Shown in pieces: positions 53,500-62,170 of a DNA stretch of 64,000 bases. The DNA lies in assembly GCA_026389335.1 (NCBI GenBank), contig JAPLIB010000084.1, forward strand, positions 23,530-87,529, written 5' to 3'. This DNA is from Cyanobacteriota bacterium (GTDB lineage: Bacteria > Cyanobacteriota > Cyanobacteriia > PCC-6307 > Cyanobiaceae). The first letter of the stretch is position 1, and every line of letters begins with the position of its first letter. Below the pieces are notes generated by a model, which ran no database searches, was not told the origin of the DNA, and saw nothing but the letters and a program-made list of their open reading frames with translations. A program made the position numbers and the translations under genes.

Positions 53500-54756
53500 A
53501 TGGCGGAAGCAGCGCTCTCCCCCTTCTCTCGTTTTTATAGGGCGTTCCCGGTGCTGTTGGTGGCCGGGCTCACCTTGGCTTGGGCGAGCCGACCCACGGT
53601 TGGCGTGGTGGTGCGGGGCATGGGCTTGCTGGCCCCTCCGGGTGATCGCCGCGGCCTCTATGCCCGTGGCGCCGGTGAGGTGCAGCAGTTGCAGGTGCGC
53701 GTCGGTGAGCAGGTGCGCGCCGGCCAACTGGTGCTCACCCTCAGCCAGGTGGGCCAGAGTGCCCCGGGGGCCGGTGGTGGCCCCGCCACCAGTCCGCAGC
53801 TGCGTCTGGCCCGCCAGGCAGCCCTCGACCAGCAATTCCTGGTGCTCCAGTCCCAATCCAGATCCCTAGAGGCCCAGAGGCGATCGCTGGAGCAACGCCG
53901 CCAGCAGATCAGCACCACCAACCAACCTGTGGGTCAACAACTCAAGGCCCTCGAAGAGCTGCGTCGTGAGGACGTCGTCGCCCGCTACAGCCCGCTCTGG
54001 GTGAGCGCCCAGGATCTGTGGCTGCGCAATCGGGCCGATCTCAGTGCCCTGCAGGCTCGCCAGGCGGAGCTGGTCGCCCAGGGGACGGCACTGCTGGCCC
54101 AGAAGGCGGAACTCCAGGCCCAGCGAGCCGCTCTCGCCAGTGAAACCCTGGCCCAGGAGGTGTTCAGTCCGGTGGCCGGTCGGCTACTCGATCTGGCGGT
54201 GCAGCCGGGGCAACCGGTGGCACCGGGCCAGAAGCTGGGCAGCATCGGCTTGCCCAGTCGCCATGGTGAACGGCTGGCGATCGTGTTGTTCACCACCGCG
54301 GATGCCAGTCGCCTACGGGTGGGCGACGCGGTGCAGCTCAATCCCCAGCTGCTCAGCCGCGACAGCTTCGGCAGTGCCGAACAGCGCTATGGCCTGGTGC
54401 CCGGGCGCCTGATCAGCCTCTCACGCGACAGTGTGGACGTGGCGGATGTGGCGGCGGAGGTGGGCAGCCAGGAGGAAGCCGCCAATCTGATGGCCAGCGC
54501 CCGCCAGCGCTCCTTCGGGGATGGCGGCGATCTCACCAGCCAATTGCCCGGACGGGCAGGGGCGCCACTGGTGCTGGCGGTGGCGCGGCTGGAGTCGGCC
54601 GCCACCGCCACTGGTCTGGCCTGGAGCCTGGGCCATGGCCCGGACCGCCCCCTGCCCCATCGCACCCCCGCCGAAGTGGAAGCCGAAGTGGAAACCAGAG
54701 CCCCCTTGAGTTATCTGCTGCCGTTCTGGCGCTGGCTGAGCGGATCACGCCCATGA
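53500..54756 (+). CDS. HlyD-family membrane fusion protein
   Basis: A 418-residue periplasmic adaptor. An N-terminal anchor (FPVLLVAGLTLAWASRPTVG) is at about 16-35, followed by the first lipoyl half-motif GEVQQLQVRVGEQVRAGQLV near 59, a coiled-coil hairpin at about 105-215 (LDQQFLVLQSQSRSLEAQRR), the second lipoyl half FSPVAGRLLDLAVQPGQPVA near 223, and a beta-barrel region. It resembles HlyD-like proteins of NHLM-type peptide exporters as well as general MFPs; no ABC exporter is adjacent. It overlaps the next gene by 4 bases (ATGA). Confidence 0.83.
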   Translation: MAEAALSPFSRFYRAFPVLLVAGLTLAWASRPTVGVVVRGMGLLAPPGDRRGLYARGAGEVQQLQVRVGEQVRAGQLVLTLSQVGQSAPGAGGGPATSPQLRLARQAALDQQFLVLQSQSRSLEAQRRSLEQRRQQISTTNQPVGQQLKALEELRREDVVARYSPLWVSAQDLWLRNRADLSALQARQAELVAQGTALLAQKAELQAQRAALASETLAQEVFSPVAGRLLDLAVQPGQPVAPGQKLGSIGLPSRHGERLAIVLFTTADASRLRVGDAVQLNPQLLSRDSFGSAEQRYGLVPGRLISLSRDSVDVADVAAEVGSQEEAANLMASARQRSFGDGGDLTSQLPGRAGAPLVLAVARLESAATATGLAWSLGHGPDRPLPHRTPAEVEAEVETRAPLSYLLPFWRWLSGSRP

Positions 54757-54947
54757 AGGGTCCCGTGTTCAGTCGCCAGCGACGCCAGGTGCTGCTGGCC
54801 CCCTGGCTGCAGCCCTGGCCCTGGGTGAGCCTGGTGCTGCTGGTCCTCTGCAGCCGCACGGAACCACCGCGGCTGTGGTTTTGGTTGGTGCTGCTGCTGA
54901 TCAGCCTTCTGGTGGGGCTGCTGCAGAGCCAGGCGCGCCGTCCTTGA
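54753..54947 (+). CDS. Tiny two-helix membrane protein
   Basis: Sixty-four residues, with a basic start (VFSRQRRQVLLAPW) and two hydrophobic segments (WPWVSLVLLVLCS and LWFWLVLLLISLLVGLLQ) joined by a short polar turn (RTEPP). Its size, topology and position between an adaptor and a FUSC exporter match AaeX of the Enterobacteria AaeXAB pump (67 residues, two helices), though I see no sequence similarity I can vouch for. It overlaps the HlyD-like gene by 4 bases, so translation is coupled. Confidence 0.68.
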   Translation: MKGPVFSRQRRQVLLAPWLQPWPWVSLVLLVLCSRTEPPRLWFWLVLLLISLLVGLLQSQARRP

Positions 54948-56140
54948 GCAGCCCGGCCGATCCAGAGCCCAGCCCCGAGACCAGCGGGGCCACCGAGAGC
55001 GGACCGCCGAGCGCAGCCGACAGCCCGGCCGTAGCGTCCATGACAGCGCTGCGGCTGGTGTCGGTCGTCGCCCTGGCCAGTGCCCTCACCTGGGCGATCT
55101 GCCGGAGCTTGGGTCTGGGCGGGGCCACGGCCTATGGCGTTGTTGTCGCGGCCTTGATTGTGCGGCCCCGCTTTGATCGCTGGCCGCCGGCGGTGTTCGT
55201 GCTGTTGCCGCTGGTGGTGACCCTCAGCCTGGCGCTGGGCACGGTGCTCAAGCCCCTGCTGCAGGCGCCGCCGGTGTGGCAGTTCGCCGTGGTCACCGCC
55301 TGCGCCCAGATCCTGGGCCAGGCCTTGCCCGACAAACTCCTGTTGGTGCGCAACATCCTGGCGGTGCTGGCCGTACTGCCCCTGCTCAATGCCAATGCCA
55401 CCTGGCTCGGTGCCTGGCAGCAGCTGCTGGCGGTGAGCATCGGCCTGGCGGTGGGGGCGCTGCTGCAGGCGGCGATGCGGCTGCCGGGGGAGGCCCGCTT
55501 GCCGACAGCGGAGGTGGCCATGCCGGCCCGCAGCCTGGCCGGCCGCTTCGCCGATCCATTTTTCTGGCGCAAGCTGGTGGTTTCCAGCCTCGCCCTGAGC
55601 ATTGGCCTCGGCCTTGGCGCCGTGAATCCCAAGTACCTGTATTTCGGCGTCGTGTTGCTGCTCAATGACAGCCTCGGCGCCACCCTGGGCCGGGTGAGGG
55701 ATCGGATGGTGGGCGTCAGCCTGGGGGTGTTGATGCCCTGGCTGGTGTTCAACACCCTGGGGGTCAACAGTGTGGCGGTGGCCCTGGTGATGGGGGGCAC
55801 CACCGCTCTGGTGCTGGCCTTCGGTCTGGAGGCGCACCTGCGTACAGCCCTGATCTCCAGTGGCGTCACCTTCGTGGGCTACGGCGCCCTCACCGATTGG
55901 TACATCCCCAGTCGCTGGATCGATTACCTGCTGGGCAGCGGTCTGGCCCTGCTCGTCTGCCTGCTGCTGCGTCCGGTCTCCGCGCTGCGCAACTTCCGGC
56001 GGCTGGCGGCGACAAGCCCACAGCTGGTCGGCGGCCTATCCCCCGAGCTGACCAGGTTGCTGCCCAGTGCGCTCGAGGAGGCCCGGGTGCTGGGCCAGGA
56101 ACGGGAGTTCCGCCAGCTGCTGACCCAGCTGCAACGCTGA
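54944..56140 (+). CDS. FUSC-family membrane exporter
   Basis: A 398-residue integral membrane protein of the FUSC / aromatic-acid-exporter superfamily, to which AaeB belongs. Helices fall in two sets: about 35-180 (LVSVVALASALTWAICRSLG, VFVLLPLVVTLSLALGTVL) and about 210-360, with the family core YLYFGVVLLLNDSLGATLGR and DRMVGVSLGVLMPWLVFNTL. The C-terminal ~60 residues are soluble. I list a TTG start overlapping the preceding stop (TTGA); an ATG at 55040 just before the first helix is a good alternative and would drop a 32-residue Pro/Ser-rich leader. It is much shorter than AaeB (~650), so it may work as an oligomer. Confidence 0.8.
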   Translation: MSSPADPEPSPETSGATESGPPSAADSPAVASMTALRLVSVVALASALTWAICRSLGLGGATAYGVVVAALIVRPRFDRWPPAVFVLLPLVVTLSLALGTVLKPLLQAPPVWQFAVVTACAQILGQALPDKLLLVRNILAVLAVLPLLNANATWLGAWQQLLAVSIGLAVGALLQAAMRLPGEARLPTAEVAMPARSLAGRFADPFFWRKLVVSSLALSIGLGLGAVNPKYLYFGVVLLLNDSLGATLGRVRDRMVGVSLGVLMPWLVFNTLGVNSVAVALVMGGTTALVLAFGLEAHLRTALISSGVTFVGYGALTDWYIPSRWIDYLLGSGLALLVCLLLRPVSALRNFRRLAATSPQLVGGLSPELTRLLPSALEEARVLGQEREFRQLLTQLQR

Positions 56141-56195
56141 GCCCAAGACCTTCCTCGCCGGGGCTTGCCCCTGGCTCAAGGGCTTCAGCTCTGGT

Positions 56196-57383
56196 TCAGC
56201 AGGGCGGATCCACACCCTGCTGGGCAAAGCCCCGGCAGATCGCCAGACGCAACGCCGCACTCACGGCCCCAGCTCGCAGCGGGTCGCCCACGGCCACGGT
56301 GAGGCTGTAGCGGTAGGTTTCGAGACCGAATTCCTGCAGGCGCGCCTGGGGCGCTGGATCGGCCAGCACCTCCTGCAGCGAAGCGGCGATGGTCTCCAGC
56401 AACGCCACGATCTGCTCCGGCTCCCAGCGACGGCCGACAGCCAGGTTGATCGTGCAGCGTCGCAGCCGATCGCTGTGGGTGTAGGTGGTGGTCGAGGTGG
56501 TGAAGAAGGTCTGGTTGGGCACCACCAGTTCGGCGTTATCGCTGCTGCGCCAGAGGGTGGTGGCTCTCGGTCCCAGTCGGCGCACCTCGCAGGCCTCGCC
56601 GTCGTGGATCAACACCTCGCCGGGCCGCACCGATCCCTCAATCAACAGCCACAGGCCACTCACGATGTTGGAGAACACCTCCTTGATGCCGAAGCCCAGG
56701 CCCACCGAAAAGCCCCCGGCGATGGCCAGCAGACCGGTCTGGTTGATGCCCAGCCGCTGCAGCGCCCAGATCAGACCGAGGGCGACGATGATGTACTGCA
56801 GGATCTGATCCAGGGCCCGGCGACTGCCCTCACTGAGACTAAGAGAGTGTTTCAACAAGTTGCTCAGCCAGGCTGCGGGCAGGGGCATGCCCACCAACAG
56901 CAGGTAGAGCAGGACCAGCACCTGGGCCAGATCCCCGAGGTTGATCGGGCTACCGAACCAGACCCCCAGGGGCAGACCGGCCAGATCCTGCAGGCCGCCC
57001 AGGGCCTCCAGGATCTGGAGTAGCACCACGCCAAAGAAGCAGGGCCGCAGCAAGCGGCTCACCAACAGCTGGTATTGGGCCGGCGGCAGGCGGGGCCTGA
57101 ACAATCGCCGTTCCAGCAGGCCCAACAGCAGCCAACCCAGGCTGAGCTGCGCGGCCAGCTGCACCAGTCCGAATCGCTGCCCCGCCAGCTGCAGCAGCAG
57201 AGCCAGCAGGCACAGCCAGGCCAGCAACGGCAGGGCCCAGGGCAACCGCCGCAGGGCCGGCCAGCGGCGCCCAACTTGCTGCACCAGCAGCATGCCGCCC
57301 GCGAGCAGCAGCAGCTGAACCAGCACAAAGGGACGATTCAGGTAGGCCAGCCAGGCCAGCACCACATTCAGCAGTACAGCCAT
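56196..57383 (-). CDS. MscS-family mechanosensitive channel
   Basis: A 395-residue MscS-type channel that would release solutes on hypo-osmotic shock. Several N-terminal helices (for example FVLVQLLLLAGGMLLVQQVG) precede the pore helix LAIAGGFSVGLGFGIKEVF near residue 219 and the beta domain (GEVLIHDGEACEVRRLG, then VVPNQTFFTTSTTTY). A cytoplasmic alpha-beta domain ends the protein. It shares one base with the solute-binding lipoprotein gene upstream, so the two are co-translated. Confidence 0.9.
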   Translation of the reverse strand: MAVLLNVVLAWLAYLNRPFVLVQLLLLAGGMLLVQQVGRRWPALRRLPWALPLLAWLCLLALLLQLAGQRFGLVQLAAQLSLGWLLLGLLERRLFRPRLPPAQYQLLVSRLLRPCFFGVVLLQILEALGGLQDLAGLPLGVWFGSPINLGDLAQVLVLLYLLLVGMPLPAAWLSNLLKHSLSLSEGSRRALDQILQYIIVALGLIWALQRLGINQTGLLAIAGGFSVGLGFGIKEVFSNIVSGLWLLIEGSVRPGEVLIHDGEACEVRRLGPRATTLWRSSDNAELVVPNQTFFTTSTTTYTHSDRLRRCTINLAVGRRWEPEQIVALLETIAASLQEVLADPAPQARLQEFGLETYRYSLTVAVGDPLRAGAVSAALRLAICRGFAQQGVDPPC

Positions 57384-58726
57384 CAGCGCTTCAACTCCAG
57401 CTTGAGCATCACCTCAGCCCCTTGACGGGGAGAGATCACCCCCTCCATCACCTGGGAGATCACGCTTTGGATGGTTGGCAGGATCCGGGTCATCCGGGCC
57501 GTGGCGAGGAGGATTTCACCGGTGATGGAAGTCTGCTGGTATTGCTGCTGAGCTTCGGCCAAGGCCGCCAGACGGCCGGAACTGGCCACCGGGATGGCCG
57601 CGAAGCGATTGACGGGCACAAGCACATGGCTCTCCAGGGCGAGGCCACGCTGGACCCCTGGATCCAGGGTGAAGCGGGCCAGGTCGATGGCGAGCTGCCG
57701 CTGATGGGCCGAGGAATCGGCCCCGAGCGCCCAGACCCTCAGAGCGGTGTACGGGGTGGGCAGGCCACCGGGACCGGCTGGCAGGGGCGCCACGCCGAGC
57801 CGCTTGCCCATGGTTCGCTCCAATCGGGGGATGGCCAGGCTGAAACAGGGAATCCAGGCCAGTCGTCCGGACTCCAGCCCCTCGGCCAGCTCTTCGGGCC
57901 CGGAGGCCAGATCGACCCGGCTCTGCTGGGCGGCCTGGCGCAGCCAGGACAACCAGGCCACGATCGCCAGGCGATCCGGCTCCAGTTGCGCCGCCGCGGG
58001 TTGCGTCCCCGTCAGCAACGGCAGCAGGGCCTGGCGTGCACCCAGGGCCCCGGCACTCCACCACAGACCCACCGCATCGGCGGACAGTCCGATCGGCTGC
58101 CCCCCCGCCGCCAGTGCCAGCAGGGCCTCGGTGCTGGCCGGGGGCTCGGCCACCAGTTGGTTGTTGTAGCAAGCCAGGCTGGGCTGGCTGAACACCGGCA
58201 GACCCGTCAGGCCGCCCGGGGTCCGCACGGCATGGAGCACCCGGGCTTCGAGCGAGGCGACGGTGGCCACCACCTCGGCACTGCGGGGCATGACACTTGT
58301 CAGGCCCTGTTCCAAGAGCTCCTTGGCCATGGCGGCGCGCACGAGCAGCAGATCCGGTCCCAGGCCCTGGCGATGGGAGCGGGCCAGCTCCTTGGCAAGG
58401 TTGGCTTCCGGCACCACCGCGAACTGCACGTGCACCTCCGGATGCACGCGGGCAAAGGCCTTGAGCAGCGGCGTCCAGCTGCGGCCACCGCGAAAGTCCG
58501 CCGAGAGCCACTCCATACCGGGGCTGAGGGCCAGCGTCACGTGCAGGGTCTGGCGGCGCAGCAGCGGCAACGACTGGCAACCCGCCAGCGGCAGCAGCAG
58601 CGCCAATGCCACTAGACGAGCGCCGGGGCCAGCGAAACGGCCGGAACCAGGGCGCCAACGCCATGACAGGCCGTAACGCCATGGCAAGCCGGAAATCCAG
58701 CGCAGGCATGAACGGGAACTGAGCAC
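57383..58726 (-). CDS. Orphan extracellular solute-binding lipoprotein
   Basis: A 447-residue family-1 type substrate-binding protein (sugar-like). A lipobox (LALLLPLAGC) ends at about residue 50, so the mature protein is anchored in the periplasm. The body has the two-lobe pattern: VTLALSPGMEWLSADFRGGR near 63, VHVQFAVVPEANLAKELA near 97, LPVFSQPSLACYNNQLV near 174, and TRFTLDPGVQR-like end. No permease or ATPase is near; instead it directly precedes an MscS gene. The listed start is a GTG and the ~40 residues before the signal are unusually long and repeat-derived. Confidence 0.78.
   Translation of the reverse strand: MLSSRSCLRWISGLPWRYGLSWRWRPGSGRFAGPGARLVALALLLPLAGCQSLPLLRRQTLHVTLALSPGMEWLSADFRGGRSWTPLLKAFARVHPEVHVQFAVVPEANLAKELARSHRQGLGPDLLLVRAAMAKELLEQGLTSVMPRSAEVVATVASLEARVLHAVRTPGGLTGLPVFSQPSLACYNNQLVAEPPASTEALLALAAGGQPIGLSADAVGLWWSAGALGARQALLPLLTGTQPAAAQLEPDRLAIVAWLSWLRQAAQQSRVDLASGPEELAEGLESGRLAWIPCFSLAIPRLERTMGKRLGVAPLPAGPGGLPTPYTALRVWALGADSSAHQRQLAIDLARFTLDPGVQRGLALESHVLVPVNRFAAIPVASSGRLAALAEAQQQYQQTSITGEILLATARMTRILPTIQSVISQVMEGVISPRQGAEVMLKLELKR
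58656..58691. repeat. 18-bp direct repeat
   Basis: caacgccatgacaggccg (58656-58673) is followed directly by taacgccatggcaagccg (58674-58691), 15 of 18 bases identical. It lies in the Trp-rich leader of the solute-binding lipoprotein gene. Confidence 0.8.
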
Positions 58727-58811
58727 AGGCCCCGATCCGACTGGGCGTCATTCTGGGGGTCGTCGCCGCCGTCGCCATCCGTGGCGATGACCGTTCCCGC
58801 CAGATCTCGCC

Positions 58812-59255
58812 ATGGACGCCAGCCCCCAACCCCGTATTCCCTACTGGAAGGTGTGGCGTGACGCCGAGGGCATCAGCCACCAGCACCAGGCCTGGGTGGA
58901 GAACTTCACCCTCACCCATCTGGCGGAGGGCATGGTGAACATCTGGCGCACCCCCACCGAGGGCGGCACCACCGGCACCCTGTTTCTCCACGTCGTGCCA
59001 GGGGTGACCTACGACTGGCACGAAAATCCCCTGCCCCAATGGATCGTGACCCTGTCGGGCCGCTGGTTCGTTGAAACCATGGACGGCCATCGCGTTGAGA
59101 TGGGTCCCGGAGAGCTCTCCTTCGGCGGCGATCAGGGCTGCCGCTGCCTGGACGGCAAGCAGGGCCATCTCTCCGGAGCGGTGGGCAGCGAGCCGGCGCT
59201 GCTGCTGCTCATCCAGGTCGAGCAGGCTCCTCCGGAACCGCAGGTGCTGACGTGA
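58812..59255 (+). CDS. Cupin-like protein
   Basis: A 147-residue single-domain beta-barrel protein of cupin type. Seen: [20 protein letters not shown] near residue 54 and [20 protein letters not shown] near 76, then [17 protein letters not shown] near 94. The metal-binding His pair is partly visible (H61, H71) but the full cupin motif G-x5-HxH is not, so metal binding is uncertain. No export signal is seen. It is divergent from the solute-binding lipoprotein gene. Confidence 0.65.
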   Translation: MDASPQPRIPYWKVWRDAEGISHQHQAWVENFTLTHLAEGMVNIWRTPTEGGTTGTLFLHVVPGVTYDWHENPLPQWIVTLSGRWFVETMDGHRVEMGPGELSFGGDQGCRCLDGKQGHLSGAVGSEPALLLLIQVEQAPPEPQVLT

Positions 59256-59763
59256 GTGCGGACAGGACCCCCGCGGAGCTGGTCACCGCGGAGCTGGCGA
59301 TCCACCGTTGCAGGCGGGGTCTCGGGTGAGCGCAATCGGCTCCGCGCGGGCGCCTGCAGCGGTGGGGCCAGGGTTGGCAAGCGGATTCAGGCCCGGCGGC
59401 CAAGCGCGGTGGCTCTTCGCTCCAGGGGCTCCCGAGGAACGGGAGGGGAGCCGCGAGTCATCCAACGGTCGCGGCACACCACGCTGGAGGCTTTACCACC
59501 GCGAACGATCTCGGTGGACCGGAGCGTGCCGCAGGATCCGGCCACAACGATCGGCGCACCCGGCGATGGCGGCTGGCCAGCCCAGGCGCCACCGGCTGGG
59601 TTGCGGCGCCATGGCCAGCGCGCCTGCAGCTGAATGGCAAACGGGGGCTTGTCCCGCCAGGACTGAATCCAGGCCATCAGCGACAACACTGCAGCCCGTG
59701 ACAGGCGCCAGGTTCGGCCGGGGGTGTCGGTTAAGTTGCCGAATCCTCCTGATGTCCCCCGCC
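59256..59763. other. Intergenic region before hemE
   Basis: About 508 bases with no gene I can support; one frame is open through into hemE but has no domain-like content. It contains a two-copy repeat ccgcggagctgg (59271-59282 and 59286-59297, period 15) and a candidate hemE -10 (TAAGTT, 59732-59737). Confidence 0.5.
59732..59737 (+). promoter_or_regulatory. Possible -10 element of hemE
   Basis: TAAGTT fits TANNNT, 26 bases before the ATG. There is no -35 consensus. Confidence 0.27.
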
Positions 59764-60822
59764 ATGGCCGCATCCCTCCCCCTGCTGCTGCGCGCCGCCC
59801 GAGGTGAGCAGGTGGAGCGGCCCCCGGTGTGGATGATGCGGCAGGCTGGCCGCTACATGAAGGTGTACCGCGACCTGCGCGATCGCCATCCCGGCTTCCG
59901 CGAACGCTCGGAAAATCCCGATCTCTCCTATGAGATCTCGATGCAGCCCTTCCACGCCTTCAAGCCCGATGGCGTGATCCTCTTTTCCGACATCCTCACG
60001 CCCCTGCCGGGGATCGGCATCGACTTCGACATCATCGAAAGCAAGGGGCCGATCATCGAACCCGCCATCCGCAGCCAGGCCCAGGTGGATGCCCTGCGTC
60101 CGCTCAATCCCGCCGAGGCTTTGCCGTTTGTGGGCGAGGTGCTGGGCAGGCTGCGGGCCGATGTGGGCAACGACGCCACCGTGCTCGGTTTTGTCGGAGC
60201 CCCCTGGACCCTGGCGGCCTATGCCGTGGAGGGCAAGAGCTCCAAGACCTATTCGGTGATCAAGGCGATGGCCTTCCGGGAGCCGGCGCTGCTGCACCAG
60301 CTGCTGGGCCATCTGGCCGATTCGATCGCCACCTACGTGCGCTATCAGATCGATACCGGTGCCCAGGTGGTGCAACTGTTCGACTCCTGGGCCGGCCAGC
60401 TCAGCCCGATCGACTACGACACCTTCGCCGCCCCGTACCAGAAACGGGTGATCGACCAGGTGAAGGCCACCCACCCCGACACCCCCCTGATTCTCTACAT
60501 CTCCGGCAGCGCCGGTGTTCTGGAGCGCATGGGCCGCACCGGCATCGACATCATCTCCCTGGACTGGACCGTGGACATGGCCGAGGGCCTCGCCCGCCTG
60601 CCGGAGCACATCGGTGTACAGGGCAACGTGGATCCGGGACTGCTGTTCGGCACACCGGAAGGCATCCGCGCCCGCATCCTCGACACGGTGCGCAAGGCCA
60701 AGGGCCGCCGCCACATCCTCAATCTCGGCCACGGCATCCTGCCCGGCACTCCCGAGGAGAATGCCCGTGTCTTCTTTGAAACGGGCAAGGCCGTCAATGA
60801 GCTGCTGGAGGCAGCCGTTTGA
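59764..60822 (+). CDS. hemE: Uroporphyrinogen decarboxylase
   Basis: A 352-residue HemE that removes four acetate carboxyls from uroporphyrinogen III, on the common path to heme, chlorophyll and bilins. Seen: [20 protein letters not shown] near residue 20, the first family signature, [19 protein letters not shown] near 66 with the active-site aspartate, [17 protein letters not shown] near 142, and [17 protein letters not shown] near 320. ATG 59764 gives the usual short N-terminus; ATG 59752 is possible. Its stop overlaps the next gene's TTG. Confidence 0.97.
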   Translation: MAASLPLLLRAARGEQVERPPVWMMRQAGRYMKVYRDLRDRHPGFRERSENPDLSYEISMQPFHAFKPDGVILFSDILTPLPGIGIDFDIIESKGPIIEPAIRSQAQVDALRPLNPAEALPFVGEVLGRLRADVGNDATVLGFVGAPWTLAAYAVEGKSSKTYSVIKAMAFREPALLHQLLGHLADSIATYVRYQIDTGAQVVQLFDSWAGQLSPIDYDTFAAPYQKRVIDQVKATHPDTPLILYISGSAGVLERMGRTGIDIISLDWTVDMAEGLARLPEHIGVQGNVDPGLLFGTPEGIRARILDTVRKAKGRRHILNLGHGILPGTPEENARVFFETGKAVNELLEAAV

Positions 60823-61901
60823 GCGGCCTCGTCGACGCCGATCGATCTGACGCCAGCGGCCCAGACCCCTCGGCAGCGGGCCAGGCCGAGAACCCACGGC
60901 CTCCTGCTCGCATCCTGATCACCGGAGCTGCCGGCTGTGTGGGCCAGTACACGGCCGAACAGCTCTACAAGCACAGCGATGCCCACTTGCTGCTGTTGCT
61001 GCGTGATCCCAGCAAGCTCAAGGCGGTGCCGGCGGATGATCCGCGCATCACCCTGCTGGTGGGCGATCTGCGCGATCTTGAGCCCCATGCTGAGGCCATC
61101 GCCACGGCCACCCGGGTGATCCACACCGCCACCGCCTGGGGGGATCCACAGCGGGCGCTGCAGGTGAACGTGGTGGCCGTGAAGCGCCTGTTAGCCCTGC
61201 TCGATCCGGAGCGACTGGAGCAGGTGATCTACTTCTCCACCGCCAGCATCCTCGATCGCCAGCTGCAGCTGCTGCCGGAGGCGATGGCCTACGGCACCGA
61301 ATATATCCAGACCAAAGCCCAGTGTCTGCAGGATCTGGAACAGCATCCGCTGGCGGAGCGCATCGTGGCCGTATTCCCGACGCTGGTGTTCGGCGGTCGA
61401 ATCGTGCCCGGCGATCCGCACCCGATCAGCTACCTCACTGCCGGTGTCAAGGAAGGCATCAGTTGGCTGTGGCTGGCCAAATGGCTGCGCACTGATGCCA
61501 GCTTCCATTTCATCCATGCGGCCGACATCGCCACGGTCTGCGCCCATCTGGCCACTACGCGCCACCTGCCGAACCAGGAACCGGGCCAGGGCGCGGTGCG
61601 GCGGCTGGTGCTGGGCCAGGCACCGATCACGGTGAACCAGGCGGTGGCCAGCCTGGTGCGCTGGCGCCGCGGCTGGCTGCCTGCCTTCGGGGTCGATCTC
61701 CAGGGTTGGTTGATCGAGGGATTGATCAAGTTGCTGCGCATCGAGGTGAACGCCTGGGATCGCTTCTCGATCCGCCAGCGGCATTTCGTGCACGAGCCGG
61801 TGAGCCCGCCGGAGCGCTTTGGCCTCACCAGCCTGGCCCCCACCCTGGAGGCCGTGCTTGAGGCTGCGGGTGTCCCCCATCGCGGCCGATTGCCCGGTTG
61901 A
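60819..61901 (+). CDS. NAD(P)-dependent epimerase/dehydratase (SDR family)
   Basis: A 360-residue extended short-chain dehydrogenase. The nucleotide-binding motif [20 protein letters not shown] is near residue 30, [18 protein letters not shown] near 80, and a catalytic Tyr/Lys pair is plausible in [14 protein letters not shown] near 152. The C-terminus has a hydrophobic stretch ([17 protein letters not shown]). It starts at a TTG that overlaps the hemE stop (TTGA). Substrate is unknown. Confidence 0.82.
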   Translation: MSGLVDADRSDASGPDPSAAGQAENPRPPARILITGAAGCVGQYTAEQLYKHSDAHLLLLLRDPSKLKAVPADDPRITLLVGDLRDLEPHAEAIATATRVIHTATAWGDPQRALQVNVVAVKRLLALLDPERLEQVIYFSTASILDRQLQLLPEAMAYGTEYIQTKAQCLQDLEQHPLAERIVAVFPTLVFGGRIVPGDPHPISYLTAGVKEGISWLWLAKWLRTDASFHFIHAADIATVCAHLATTRHLPNQEPGQGAVRRLVLGQAPITVNQAVASLVRWRRGWLPAFGVDLQGWLIEGLIKLLRIEVNAWDRFSIRQRHFVHEPVSPPERFGLTSLAPTLEAVLEAAGVPHRGRLPG

Positions 61902-61950
61902 GCGGCGGCCGCTTCGCCGTGCGGCCCAGCGTGGAGGGCTGCGCTCCATG

Positions 61951-61976
61951 AACCGTTCTGACGAACCGTTCTGGCG
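61951..61976. repeat. 13-bp tandem repeat
   Basis: aaccgttctgacg and aaccgttctggcg are adjacent (12 of 13 identical), in the gap between the SDR gene and petJ. Confidence 0.85.
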
Positions 61977-62134
61977 AAACGGCTGACGCCCGCCGGCGGA
62001 GCCAGCAGGCCTCGCTGGTGAAGGGCACTCCCTCTCGCGCCAGGTTCACCACGCCGGCAGGCTCCTGCGTGGCCGTTGTTACAGGGTTTTGTTGCAGTTG
62101 CAGCCGCAGGCCCCGAGCGCGGCCTGACGACCCC

Positions 62135-62140
62135 TAACTT
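62135..62140 (+). promoter_or_regulatory. Possible -10 element of petJ
   Basis: TAACTT fits TANNNT, 30 bases before the ATG. The upstream 250 bases hold no gene. Confidence 0.28.
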
Positions 62141-62170
62141 GATGCGGTTGACGTGCCCTGCTGCACCCCC

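Noticed and set aside
53500..54756. Assignment of the HlyD-like protein to an NHLM bacteriocin exporter
   Set aside because: Some resemblance exists, but no ABC exporter, peptidase or leader-peptide precursor gene is nearby; the FUSC neighbour supports another role.
59308..59763. N-terminal extension of hemE of about 150 residues
   Set aside because: The open frame is uninterrupted but low in recognisable structure; HemE family members begin near the SLPLLLRAA segment, so translation from 59764 is preferred.
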